Below, piece by piece: positions 24,823-33,356 of a stretch of 60,098 bases of DNA. The stretch spans positions 1 through 60,098 of the forward strand of contig CAKZOD010000120.1 of the NCBI GenBank assembly GCA_937136055.1. Direction: 5' to 3'. The notes under the pieces are model-generated. The model was not told where the DNA came from. It saw only the letters and a list, made by a program, of their open reading frames with translations, and searched no databases. The position numbers and the translations under genes are program-made. The stretch is from an uncultured Oceanospirillaceae bacterium. Its GTDB lineage: Bacteria; Pseudomonadota; Gammaproteobacteria; Pseudomonadales; Balneatricaceae. Each line of letters begins with the position of its first letter. Positions within the stretch are counted from its first letter, which is position 1.

Positions 24823-26124
24823 ATGCCATTTTTTAACCTTCCCAGTCTTTCGTCTGCAGCGTTATTACTTAGTATGTTCGCACAACCCGTGGTGTTTGCT
24901 GCCAATATTCAAGTCTCTCCTGCTGATAATTTACAACAGGTCATCGATAGCAGTGACAGTGGTGATGCGATTGAATTACAAAAAGGGCTTTATCAAGGCA
25001 ATTTCGTCCTGTCTAAAAGTCTCACACTAAAAGGTGAAAAGGGTGTCGTGATTGACGCACAAGGTAGTGGCCACGCTCTGCAAGTGCTCGATGCTAGCTC
25101 TGTAGTACAAGGGCTTAAAATCATTAACTGGGGCGATGATTTAACCGATCAAGATGCCGGTATTTATATTGCTAAAAAAGCGCAGGGCGCTTTAATACAA
25201 AACAACTTTTTACAAGGTGGCGGTTTTGGTATCTGGGTCGATGCGACGAAAGATGTGCAGATCCTTGATAATAAAGTGCAGGGTGATTTAACGATCCGCT
25301 CCACCGATAGAGGTAACGGTATTCATCTGTTTAATGTAACAGCGGCGAAAGTTGCGGGTAATGAGGTTTGGCACACTCGCGATGGTATTTATATCGATAC
25401 CAGTAACCAAAATGCGTTACTGAATAACAGAATTCACGATTTACGTTACGGCATTCACTATATGTATTCGTACAATAATTTGCTGCAAGGTAATTACACT
25501 GAAAACACCCGAACAGGTTATGCCTTGATGCAATCAAAGTACTTAACGGTGCTGGATAACCATTCAAAAAATGATGCGAATTACGGCATCTTAATGAACT
25601 ACATTACCCATTCAAAACTGCGTAATAACCAAATCAGCGGGGTCCAAAACCGGCTCAACCCGCACATGCAAAAACTGACCACTAGTATGAGCCGCAAGAA
25701 GGGCTTAGAAGGCAAAGCGCTGTTTATTTATAACTCGTTGTTTAATGAGTTTAGCGATAATAACTTTCAAAACAGCGACATCGGTATTCACCTAACTGCC
25801 GGCTCTGAAAAGAATCAACTTAAAGGCAATAACTTTAGTAACAATAAAACCCAGGTGAAGTACGTATCGACCAGAGCGCAGGATTGGTCTGGTAACTATT
25901 GGAGTGATTACCTAGGTTGGGATATGGATGGTGATGGCGTAGGCGATATTGTCTATGAGCCAAACGACAGTGTGGATCGCCTGCTGTGGAAATTCCCGAG
26001 CGCCAAGTTATTGCTCAATAGTCCCGCAATAGAAACTTTGCGTTGGGTGCAACGTCAATTCCCGGTATTAAAAGGCTCAGGCGTGGTGGATAGCCAACCC
26101 TTGATTGAACCGAATAATAGCTAG
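24823..26124 (+). CDS. nosD: NosD, periplasmic copper-site maturation protein
   Basis: A 433-residue protein with signal peptide (1-27, cleavage near FAANI). A right-handed beta-helix of PbH1/CASH repeats follows: recurring G.....N.. units from about residue 70 to 350, with NNLLQGNY, GIHYMYSYNN and GIHLTAGSEKN. NosD works with the NosFY ABC transporter to supply sulfur for the CuZ cluster of NosZ. The tail has NYWSDYLGWDMDGDGVGDIVYEPNDSVD, typical of the family. It is followed after 36 bases by nosF. Confidence 0.93.
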   Translation: MPFFNLPSLSSAALLLSMFAQPVVFAANIQVSPADNLQQVIDSSDSGDAIELQKGLYQGNFVLSKSLTLKGEKGVVIDAQGSGHALQVLDASSVVQGLKIINWGDDLTDQDAGIYIAKKAQGALIQNNFLQGGGFGIWVDATKDVQILDNKVQGDLTIRSTDRGNGIHLFNVTAAKVAGNEVWHTRDGIYIDTSNQNALLNNRIHDLRYGIHYMYSYNNLLQGNYTENTRTGYALMQSKYLTVLDNHSKNDANYGILMNYITHSKLRNNQISGVQNRLNPHMQKLTTSMSRKKGLEGKALFIYNSLFNEFSDNNFQNSDIGIHLTAGSEKNQLKGNNFSNNKTQVKYVSTRAQDWSGNYWSDYLGWDMDGDGVGDIVYEPNDSVDRLLWKFPSAKLLLNSPAIETLRWVQRQFPVLKGSGVVDSQPLIEPNNS

Positions 26125-26160
26125 TTGTCTGTCTCTGAGCAGTCGTAGTAAGGAAGTATC

Positions 26161-27123
26161 ATGAGTATTGTTGAATTAAAGCAAGTCGAAAAAAAATACC
26201 AAAACGTACACGCGTTGCACGCACTCGATTTAAGTTTGAATAGCGGTGAAGTGTTTGGCTTATTTGGCCATAACGGTGCGGGTAAAACGACGGTGATTAA
26301 GCTGATATTAGGCTTAATAGAAGCCAGTGGCGGGCAGATCAGTGTGTTTGGTGAAAACCCAACCCATGCCAGTGCGCAGCAAATACGCTCAAAGTTAGGT
26401 TTTTTACAGGAAAACGTCAGTTTCTATGATCACTTAACCGGCTTAGAGGTGTTGGAATACTTTGCCGAGTTAAAAGGTATTGCCAAAAAACAGTGCGCTG
26501 ATTTGTTGGCCCAAGTGGGCCTAACACTTGCGAGCAAACGACGCGTGCGTACTTACTCAAAAGGCATGCGCCAGCGTTTAGGACTAGCCCAAGCGCTGTT
26601 AGGTAAACCCAAACTATTGCTGCTCGATGAGCCGACAGTGGGTTTAGATCCTATTGCCACCCGTGAGTTTTACCAATCGATCGATCAGCTAAAGAAAGAA
26701 GGGTGCAGTGTAGTGCTGTGTTCACATGTGCTGCCGGGTGTTGAGAAGTATATCGATAGAGCATTGATATTAGGCAAAGGTCAACAATTGGCTGCGGGCA
26801 GCATTAAAGAGCTGCGTGAACAAGCAGATCTACCTGCAACACTACAATTGCATGGGGTGAGTACTGAGTGCATAAAAGAGCAGCTGGTTAAATCGACGGC
26901 ACCGCCACAACTTGCAGGGCTACAAAAAAATATCCACTCAAATAGCGATGGCAGTGTTAGTTTAGATGTGGCGATGGCCGACAGAATGGATGGTATTCGA
27001 TACCTTTCACAATTGACACAATTACAGAATTTAGATGTTCATTTACCCTCATTAGAAGATCTATATGGGCATTTCATTGCCAATCATTTATCACATATTG
27101 GCAAGCCTGAGGTGGCATTATGA
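26161..27123 (+). CDS. nosF: NosF, ABC transporter ATPase
   Basis: A 320-residue ATP-binding subunit. Walker A is GHNGAGKTT (about 38-46), the signature is YSKGMRQRLGLAQALLG (about 138-154), Walker B is LLLLDEPTVGLDP, and the switch His is in CSHVL. The last 100 residues form the extra domain found in NosF-type ATPases. With NosY it energises transfer of a sulfur species to NosD for CuZ assembly. It has a good AAGGAAG ribosome site. Its stop overlaps the nosY start by 4 bases (ATGA), so the two are translated together. Confidence 0.94.
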   Translation: MSIVELKQVEKKYQNVHALHALDLSLNSGEVFGLFGHNGAGKTTVIKLILGLIEASGGQISVFGENPTHASAQQIRSKLGFLQENVSFYDHLTGLEVLEYFAELKGIAKKQCADLLAQVGLTLASKRRVRTYSKGMRQRLGLAQALLGKPKLLLLDEPTVGLDPIATREFYQSIDQLKKEGCSVVLCSHVLPGVEKYIDRALILGKGQQLAAGSIKELREQADLPATLQLHGVSTECIKEQLVKSTAPPQLAGLQKNIHSNSDGSVSLDVAMADRMDGIRYLSQLTQLQNLDVHLPSLEDLYGHFIANHLSHIGKPEVAL

Positions 27124-27947
27124 AATCGATATTCACGGTGGCTAAAAAAGAATTTAGAGATGGTTTGCGTAATCGCTGGGTGCTGTCTATTTGTGTTATT
27201 TTCGCCGTACTTGCGGTGGGGATCGCTTATTTTGGTGCAGCAGCGGCAGGTAAAGTCGGCTTTACATCGCTTTCAACGACGATTGTGAGCTTGGCGAGCC
27301 TTGCGGTGTTCATCATTCCTCTCATAGCGCTGATGCTCGCATATGACGGCATCGTCGGAGAAGATGAAAGTGGCACACTGTTATTGTTAATGACATACCC
27401 TTTAACTCGCTGGCAGTTACTGCTGGGTAAAATGCTAGGTCAAGGCGCGGTGATGGCGTTTTCAACCACCGTAGGTTTTGGATCGTCCGCATTAATGATT
27501 GGCGCGTTTTCTAGCAATACTAGCTGGCAAGATTTGCTGGGGCCTTATTCTGTGTTTATTTTATCGGCAGTGTTACTCGGTTGGGTATTTATTGCCATTG
27601 CCTATGTCATCAGTGCCAGTGTCTCCGAGAAATCGAAAGCGGCAGGTATTGCATTAATCGTTTGGTTTATCTTTGTTCTAGTGTTTGATTTAGGTCTCTT
27701 AGGCGTGCTCGTCACTACACAAGGAGATGTTAACGCAACACTCTTCCCGTACCTTTTGTTATTGAATCCAACGGATATTTTTAGATTGGTTAACATCAGT
27801 TATTTTGCAGAGCAAAACTTGAGTGGCTTGATGGCGATAGCCCAGCAAACCGATTTTAATTTACAAAGCCTATTACTGGGGATGCTAGTGTGGCTGTTTT
27901 TACCGATGGGCTTAGCAATGCATATTTTCAATCGAAGAGGGCTGTAA
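27120..27947 (+). CDS. nosY: NosY, ABC-2 type permease
   Basis: A 275-residue inner-membrane partner of NosF. It starts with the cytosolic elbow KKEFRDGLRNRWVLSI and has about six helices. The segment GEDESGTLLLLMTYPLTRWQLLLGKMLGQ (about 81-109) is the conserved ABC-2 coupling region of NosY. It overlaps nosF by 4 bases and nosL follows the stop almost directly. Confidence 0.93.
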   Translation: MKSIFTVAKKEFRDGLRNRWVLSICVIFAVLAVGIAYFGAAAAGKVGFTSLSTTIVSLASLAVFIIPLIALMLAYDGIVGEDESGTLLLLMTYPLTRWQLLLGKMLGQGAVMAFSTTVGFGSSALMIGAFSSNTSWQDLLGPYSVFILSAVLLGWVFIAIAYVISASVSEKSKAAGIALIVWFIFVLVFDLGLLGVLVTTQGDVNATLFPYLLLLNPTDIFRLVNISYFAEQNLSGLMAIAQQTDFNLQSLLLGMLVWLFLPMGLAMHIFNRRGL

Positions 27948-27949
27948 AA

Positions 27950-28468
27950 ATGATCTCGAAATTAACAGCGCTATTGAAAGTGTCTGTGGGCATAGTGTTT
28001 CTTGCCATGCTTAGTGGGTGTAATGATTCACAAGAAAGTAAAATGGTGCAGCAAGCAGTGGCTATCGAAAGCTCAGATGAGTGTCACTTGTGCGGCATGA
28101 TCATCACTAACTTCCCAGGACCTAAAGGGCAGCTTTTTTCAAAGGGTATTGAAGGTGATTTAAAGTTTTGTTCAACTCGCGATATGTTTGCCTTTATTGT
28201 CGACCCTGAGAATAAACACAATATTCAACAAGCGTTTGTTCATGATATGGCGACCACTCCTTGGGGGAAGCCGGATAATGAAATTTTTGTCGATGCAAAA
28301 ACAGCCTTTTATGTCATTGGCCATAAAAAGAAAGGGGCAATGGGGCCGACACTGGCAAGCTTTGCTAAGCGTGAAGATGCGCAGTCTTTTATAGCAGAGG
28401 AGGGAGGTAAAATATTTACCTATGACGAGATCGATTTAGAGGTGCTGGTAAGTATGACGAACGGCTGA
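27950..28468 (+). CDS. nosL: NosL, copper chaperone lipoprotein
   Basis: A 172-residue periplasmic lipoprotein. The lipobox is LSGC with lipidated Cys24. The Cu(I)-binding motif DECHLCGM gives Cys45, Cys48 and Met50. NosL hands copper to the NosZ sites. The ATG at 27950 lies 2 bases after the nosY stop; the frame runs 20 codons into nosY but only this start gives a proper signal. It is the last nos gene here: no nosX, cytochrome or nosC follows. Confidence 0.94.
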   Translation: MISKLTALLKVSVGIVFLAMLSGCNDSQESKMVQQAVAIESSDECHLCGMIITNFPGPKGQLFSKGIEGDLKFCSTRDMFAFIVDPENKHNIQQAFVHDMATTPWGKPDNEIFVDAKTAFYVIGHKKKGAMGPTLASFAKREDAQSFIAEEGGKIFTYDEIDLEVLVSMTNG

Positions 28469-28833
28469 GGTTTTAGGCTAGAATCTCTTGATAGAGTCGA
28501 ATAGCATCGATAGTTTGCTTGTGTATGATTTGCGAGACACATCAAATAAATAACTACTTCGTCATTCGCTTTTAAAATGTAATTATATGATGATGTTTTC
28601 GATTGCGGGTATTCGGTAGATAGTTTTGAAACTTGGATCGATGAGGGGGTAAAAGCATTTTTTAGTGTTAGAAAAGAAAGTTTATATACTCCTGCCAATT
28701 AGAATATTTCAGGATTACCTAATAAAAGTTAGTAATTAGGTGAGAGATAGGTAAAAGGTCGCGAGCTTTGTAAAAAACTCGCTCGTAAAAGCCAATTACA
28801 GTTAGCCGTTTGATGGGAAGTGCAGAGGTTAGA
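28469..28833. other. Intergenic region after the nos operon with a coding remnant
   Basis: No intact gene. A start-less frame at 28583-28702 encodes about 39 plausible residues (including DSFETWIDEGVKAFF) before a stop, and reads like the tail of a lost protein. A hairpin with GCGAG/CTCGC arms (28761-28782) lacks a T-tract. No clear nos terminator is seen. The AT-rich base use differs from the nos genes. Confidence 0.4.
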
Positions 28834-29379
28834 ATGTTTACTAAAAAAATAGAGCAGGGTTTAAACCTGGTATTACTCAGCCAAAGGCATGCAGAAGAGC
28901 TGTTTAAGTTAGTTGATGAGAATAGAAAGTATCTAGAGAAATGGATGACTTGGCCGCCGAAAACAAAGTGTGTAAAAGATGCTCAAAATTTTATAAAAAC
29001 ATCTCTTATTGGTCTTTCTGAAGATAAAGAACTAGCTTGCGGTATCGAGTATAACAGTGAGCTTGTCGGCGTCATAACATTCAATCACATAGATCATGAG
29101 CGTAAAAAAGTTATTGTCGGCTATTGGATATCTGAAAAATTTCAAGGACATGGATTCATCACAAAATCTTGCAGTGCTTTGATCGAATATGCGTTTAATC
29201 ATTTAGATATGATGAAAATTGAAACTCATGTGGCGACAGAGAACATACCTAGTCAAAAAGTTTGCGAACGCCTTGGGTTTCAACTGGAAGGTACTATACG
29301 AAACAGCGAAAACCTGCATGGGAAAATCGTCGATTACAATATCTATGGTTTGATGAAGCCGAATAATACAGAGGGTTAG
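28834..29379 (+). CDS. GNAT acetyltransferase, RimJ/RimL type
   Basis: A 181-residue N-acetyltransferase of the GCN5 superfamily, RimJ/RimL branch. The core beta strands and the acetyl-CoA loop are seen as VGYWISEKFQGHGFITKSCSALIEYAF (about 107-133), then IETHVATENIPSQKVCERLGFQLEGTIR. It may acetylate a protein N-terminus (such as a ribosomal protein) or a small amine. The ATG at 28834 is chosen because AGAGG stands five bases before it. It is AT-rich compared with the nos genes and flanked by remnants, which suggests it may have been acquired. Confidence 0.85.
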   Translation: MFTKKIEQGLNLVLLSQRHAEELFKLVDENRKYLEKWMTWPPKTKCVKDAQNFIKTSLIGLSEDKELACGIEYNSELVGVITFNHIDHERKKVIVGYWISEKFQGHGFITKSCSALIEYAFNHLDMMKIETHVATENIPSQKVCERLGFQLEGTIRNSENLHGKIVDYNIYGLMKPNNTEG

Positions 29380-29531
29380 TTCAAGCTAAATTTAAGAGCT
29401 TTTATTTCCTTATCTTCCTGAATTCAATTCTATAGTTGTATGTATCTAAACTGCTATTTTTGTTTGGTGACCTCTTTGTCGGCTAATTAAATCTAAGGCA
29501 CAGGTTGCTCCTATATTTTAAGAGGTTTTAT

Positions 29532-29918
29532 ATGAAAACTAAAATATGGCTAATGCTACCAGTAATTGCCGTTCTATCAGGCTGTGTATCCCCTTTAAAG
29601 CCTAATAGTGATATTTCAAAATATTACATTATTCCGGGTACGACTTTTGTTGCGACGCAGTTATGTGGGGTTAGCGCGGGCGCTGAGTCTTGCATAAGGC
29701 TGCAAAATGGAGATGCCGTAAAATCTTTGATCAAAAGTGATTTTAAAAGCTGGATAAGTACTTTGGATAGCAATGAGCAGATTGTCTCTCATTCAGGCAA
29801 AAAAGCCATTGTACTTGATCAAAGTACAGGTGAGGCCTTAATTAATTCTCTAACGAAAGACAATCAGGAAAGAGAAGAGATTAAGATGCAAAAATATGAT
29901 GATAGAAATGATAGGTAA
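29532..29918 (+). CDS. Predicted lipoprotein of unknown function
   Basis: A 128-residue protein with an N-terminal lipoprotein signal: KTKIWLMLPVIAVLSGC with lipidated Cys18. The mature part is about 110 residues of mixed polar sequence with a further Cys pair (QLCGVSAGAESC, about 46-57) that could form a disulphide, and a Glu/Lys/Asp-rich tail. No family is recognised. The residue after the lipid Cys is Val, so outer-membrane sorting is likely. AAGAGG before the ATG at 29532 decides the start; the frame opens 9 codons earlier. Confidence 0.72.
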   Translation: MKTKIWLMLPVIAVLSGCVSPLKPNSDISKYYIIPGTTFVATQLCGVSAGAESCIRLQNGDAVKSLIKSDFKSWISTLDSNEQIVSHSGKKAIVLDQSTGEALINSLTKDNQEREEIKMQKYDDRNDR

Positions 29919-29986
29919 TTTAAGTTACCGCGGCTTTTTAAAAGCATTATCTCGTTTAAAGGAGGCAGGGCCCTTCACAACAGCGA

Positions 29987-31672
29987 TTACGACAGTGCCT
30001 TCATAATTGCATCAACTCCGTTTGTGCGTGAGCTGCTTAAATACTGCGCCAATTTAACGGACTCCAAAAAGCCCTTGCTATCCGCTTGGGCTTGCTCTTT
30101 GCAACTAATTAACATGACCAATAACCCTCGCATTATGCGCGCATCAGACCATGCATGATAATGTACTGTGTCGTCAATCAAATAAGCTTGCAACCAGACA
30201 CCAGATTCGCATTCTTGTAACTTGTGTTTGTCATTTAGAAAGAGGGGGCTTGGCTCTGGTAAAAAGCTAGCTAATTGCAGTAAATAGCTAAAACGTTTTT
30301 GCCAGCTACTCGCTTGTGTCAGCTGACTAATAATTTCCTGAGAGGGAGGTAAAGTTAATTGGCCAACGCTGCGATCTAATTCTTTTTCTAGTATTGTTTC
30401 AATGCCATCTTCACAGAGGTCGGCTGATGAATTTGGTTTAAGTAATTCAACACAGTGTTGCAGTGATTCAAGAAAATAATCGACTTCACTTTGCGTGTTA
30501 TAAAAACACACAGAGGCACGTAATGTACCGGGTAGCTCTAATGCTTGCATCAGTGGCATAGCACAGTGATGGCCGCTGCGTACTGCAATGCCGCTTTGAT
30601 CAAGGAGCACCGCTATATCTTGATGGTGAATGTCAACAACGCTAAAAGAGACAATACCTAAATTACCTTGAAGTGGACTGTGCACTTTTACACCAGAGAT
30701 TTTTGCGCAGCCTATTGCTAGTTGCTCGCCCAAGTGCTGTTCATATTTCAAGGTTTGGGTGCGATCAAGCTGGTTGAGATAGTTGATAGCAGCAGCAAAT
30801 CCTAATACATCGGCTATCGCGGGGGTGCCTGCCTCAAACTTAAAAGGCAACTCATTAAAGCTTGTCTCTTCAAAGCTTACTTTGCTGATCATCTCACCGC
30901 CCCCTTGCCATGGGGGCATTTTCTCTAACAGTTCAGCTTTTCCCCAAAGTGCGCCAATGCCTGTTGGGCCGTAACATTTGTGTGCTGAGAAACAGAAAAA
31001 ATCACAGCCAAGTGCCTGCACATCAATGGGTAAATGTGCTGCACTTTGAGCGCCGTCAATCAAAGTAACAGCGCCTTGAGCTTCGGCTTGGGCAATCATT
31101 TGCACGATAGGGTTAATAACACCTAGTGCGTTGGAGATATGCCCAAGCGCTACAATCTTAGGTCGATGTTTTTCTAAAAGCTCGAGGTAGTGCTGCTGAT
31201 CAATGACAGGATGGCTGTTATCTTGAGTTTTTAATTTGATTGGGATAACACGTGCACCGCAGATTTGCGCCACCATTTGCCAAGGGACGATATTGGCATG
31301 GTGCTCGCTGGTGCTAACTAAAATTGTATCTCCAGCCCTTAGGAGTAACTTACCTAAGCTGTTGGCAACTAAGTTGACGGCTTCCGTGGTGCCCCTGCAC
31401 CAAATGACTTCTTTGGTTTGTGGGGCATTGATAAAAGCCGCAACGGTGCTTCTCGCTTGTTCAAACTGACTGGTAGCCTTGTTTGAAAGCTGGTGTGCAC
31501 CGCGATGCACGTTTGCATTGGCAGTTTTGTAGTGCTGATTTAATCCTTCTATGACACTTCTAGGTTTTTGAGTGGTTGCTGCGTTATCAAAATAAATCAA
31601 GGGCTTACCGTTAACTCTTAAAGAGAGAATAGGAAAGTCTCGGCGTGCTTTAGCAACATTGAAGTCAGTCAT
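29987..31672 (-). CDS. Cysteine desulfurase fused to a SufE-like sulfur acceptor
   Basis: A 561-residue fusion. Residues 1 to about 410 are a SufS/CsdA-type class V PLP enzyme: PLP lysine Lys232 in FFCFSAHKCYGPTG, catalytic Cys370 in RSGHHCAMPLMQ, substrate loop and FEAGTPAIADVLG. Residues about 430-561 are a SufE/CsdE domain (WQKRFSYLLQLASFLP, then CESGVW with acceptor Cys488, and a tail like SufE's LTPSRSQG in SSSRTNGVDAIM). The enzyme would take sulfur from cysteine to a persulfide on Cys370 and pass it within the same chain to Cys488, for iron-sulfur cluster or other sulfur assembly. No suf or csd genes are adjacent. The neighbours are unrelated, so it stands alone. Confidence 0.9.
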   Translation of the reverse strand: MTDFNVAKARRDFPILSLRVNGKPLIYFDNAATTQKPRSVIEGLNQHYKTANANVHRGAHQLSNKATSQFEQARSTVAAFINAPQTKEVIWCRGTTEAVNLVANSLGKLLLRAGDTILVSTSEHHANIVPWQMVAQICGARVIPIKLKTQDNSHPVIDQQHYLELLEKHRPKIVALGHISNALGVINPIVQMIAQAEAQGAVTLIDGAQSAAHLPIDVQALGCDFFCFSAHKCYGPTGIGALWGKAELLEKMPPWQGGGEMISKVSFEETSFNELPFKFEAGTPAIADVLGFAAAINYLNQLDRTQTLKYEQHLGEQLAIGCAKISGVKVHSPLQGNLGIVSFSVVDIHHQDIAVLLDQSGIAVRSGHHCAMPLMQALELPGTLRASVCFYNTQSEVDYFLESLQHCVELLKPNSSADLCEDGIETILEKELDRSVGQLTLPPSQEIISQLTQASSWQKRFSYLLQLASFLPEPSPLFLNDKHKLQECESGVWLQAYLIDDTVHYHAWSDARIMRGLLVMLISCKEQAQADSKGFLESVKLAQYLSSSRTNGVDAIMKALS

Positions 31673-31705
31673 AGCGTTTCTTATCTGGCTGATTGATGAT
31701 TGGTA

Positions 31706-32125
31706 TTAGTCTTTTTTAACGCGATCAGGATGGCGTAAATACTGCCCAGCCCAGCGTGCGTACATCATTGCACTGATAAACAGTGTGGTGATCAAAAAGG
31801 TGTTGATAGTGCCATACCACATTGAGTACGGAACTGTCGTTGCAGCAAGCACTGCTTCGTTAAAATATAGGATTAGCAAGAAGCAAAGCCATGCATGGCC
31901 TCTTGGGTTGCCTTGTTGGATGACTTTTATAAAAGCGGCAACAGGTAAAAAGTGCAGCAGCCAAATTACCCAGGGGTTCGCCGTATCAACAGGATGGATA
32001 AAGAGATACCACGCTGTGAAGCTAATCAATATTGAGAAATAGCAAAATACTGTTATGTAACGGCAGATTTTGACTCTAGGTTTTAAGTAGCTAATAGGTG
32101 GTAGCACTTTGGCTTTTAAGCTCAT
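31706..32125 (-). CDS. DUF2069 family membrane protein
   Basis: A 139-residue protein with four hydrophobic helices and the family block QGNPRGHAWLCFLLILYFNEAVL (about 66-88). The function is unknown. In many gammaproteobacteria it is found next to wrbA and arsC-like genes as here, all on the same strand. It begins about 70 bases after the wrbA stop, so it could be the last gene of that small operon. Confidence 0.82.
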   Translation of the reverse strand: MSLKAKVLPPISYLKPRVKICRYITVFCYFSILISFTAWYLFIHPVDTANPWVIWLLHFLPVAAFIKVIQQGNPRGHAWLCFLLILYFNEAVLAATTVPYSMWYGTINTFLITTLFISAMMYARWAGQYLRHPDRVKKD

Positions 32126-32196
32126 AATGTGAAACTCATAACAACAAAAATTAATAAGATAAGTGTTCGATCATTATTGAGACCAAACACTTAAGG

Positions 32197-32802
32197 TTAA
32201 GCGAAAAGCTTTTGGCTAATCTCAGCAATGCGTTTGCCCTGGGCTTTACACAGCGCAATTTCATGGCTATCCAACGCTTTGCCTGCAACGTGCGTAGCAC
32301 CGTAAGGTGTGCCACCGGTCTGCGTACTGAGCAATTGTGTTTCGCTATAAGGTAGACCTGCTAGCAACATACCGTGATGCATCAAAGGCAGCATCATACT
32401 GAGTAAGGTGCTTTCTTGGCCGCCGTGTAAACTCGAGCTTGAGCTAAAAACTGCAGCGGGCTTTCCTATTAAAGCGCCTGACATCCAAAGGCCTGAGGTA
32501 GAATCAATAAAGTACTTCATTGATGCGGCCATATTGCCAAAGTGTGTTGGGCTACCGAGAATCAAGCCTGCGCAATTCGCCAGCTCTTGTTCGCTGCAGT
32601 AAAGCGCGCCATTGTCAGGAATGCTCGGCAAAACTGCTTCACACTGAGATGAGATGGGGGCCACGGTGCGCACAAGGGCTTTCATGCCAGCCATTTCAAC
32701 GCCCAGTGCAATATGCTTGGCCATTTGTGCAGTTGCACCGTGGCGTGAATAATACAGCACTAAGATATAGGGTTGTGTGTTACAGCTTTGCTCGCTCATC
32801 AT
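32197..32802 (-). CDS. wrbA: NAD(P)H:quinone oxidoreductase, WrbA family
   Basis: A 201-residue flavodoxin-like protein. The FMN phosphate loop YYSRHGATAQMAKHIA (about 13-28) and GSPTHFGNMAASMKYFID (about 83-100) are characteristic of WrbA. The GG block SSSLHGGQESTLLSMM also fits. It reduces quinones by two electrons in the cytosol and so avoids semiquinone radicals. The stop of the upstream ArsC-like gene is 8 bases before its start, so they form an operon. Confidence 0.9.
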   Translation of the reverse strand: MMSEQSCNTQPYILVLYYSRHGATAQMAKHIALGVEMAGMKALVRTVAPISSQCEAVLPSIPDNGALYCSEQELANCAGLILGSPTHFGNMAASMKYFIDSTSGLWMSGALIGKPAAVFSSSSSLHGGQESTLLSMMLPLMHHGMLLAGLPYSETQLLSTQTGGTPYGATHVAGKALDSHEIALCKAQGKRIAEISQKLFA

Positions 32803-32810
32803 GTTTTCCG

Positions 32811-33167
32811 TTATAGAATTTCAAGAACAGATTCAGGTGGGCGGCCGATACGAGCTTTACCATCCTTTAAAACAATAGGGCGTTCAATTAACTTAGGAGA
32901 GGCGATCATTGCACTAATGATGTCAGCTTGTGATGACTCTGGGCTCAAGCTATGCTCTTTGTATTCGGCTTCTTTTGTTCTTAATAGTTGGTGTGCTTCA
33001 ATATTTAGTGCCGTTAAAATTTGGCCAATAAAATCAGCGCTTAACGGCTCTTTTAAATATTCAATAACGCTTGGTTCAATACCTTGCTGAGTTAGCAATT
33101 CAAGGGTTTGTCTTGATTTTGAACAGCGTGGATTATGCAGTATTTCGACTTGGCTCACAATATTCAC
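32811..33167 (-). CDS. arsC: ArsC-family protein (YfgD/arsenate reductase type)
   Basis: A 118-residue thioredoxin-fold protein with the N-terminal catalytic CSKSRQTLELL (Cys14 by position in HNPRCSKSR), KEPLSADFI and the R..RPIVLKDGKARIGRPP block with the Arg residues that bind oxyanions. It may reduce arsenate with glutaredoxin, but in this context with wrbA and no ars transporter it is just as likely a housekeeping YfgD-type protein. It is first in the ArsC-WrbA-DUF2069 operon. Confidence 0.85.
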   Translation of the reverse strand: MNIVSQVEILHNPRCSKSRQTLELLTQQGIEPSVIEYLKEPLSADFIGQILTALNIEAHQLLRTKEAEYKEHSLSPESSQADIISAMIASPKLIERPIVLKDGKARIGRPPESVLEIL

Positions 33168-33272
33168 CTTATTTGAGATTTGGTTGAGGTCTCGAATGAG
33201 ACAAGAGTAACAAAAGCGCTATTGTACCTTGGATAGCGCGAAGGGCAATTGATAATTGGTGTTGAGAAAAGA

Positions 33273-33356
33273 ATGGCGGATAAAGAGTATTCTTTACTCA
33301 GGCAGCACATTGAGCTACTGTTTAAAGTTGCTGATATACAGGGAAAAATTGAGTAA
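33273..33356 (+). CDS. Possible 27-residue leader ORF directly before yihY
   Basis: ATG at 33273 to TAA at 33354-33356 encodes MADKEYSLLRQHIELLFKVA and seven more residues. The stop abuts the yihY ATG with no gap (TAAATG). The peptide has normal codon and residue use and an amphipathic helical look. YihY itself has no good ribosome site, so its translation may depend on ribosomes ending this small ORF. It is too short for certainty. Confidence 0.35.
   Translation: MADKEYSLLRQHIELLFKVADIQGKIE

Noticed and set aside
28834..29379. Integron gene cassette around the GNAT gene
   Set aside because: No attC-like core sites could be found on both sides and there is no integrase in the window.
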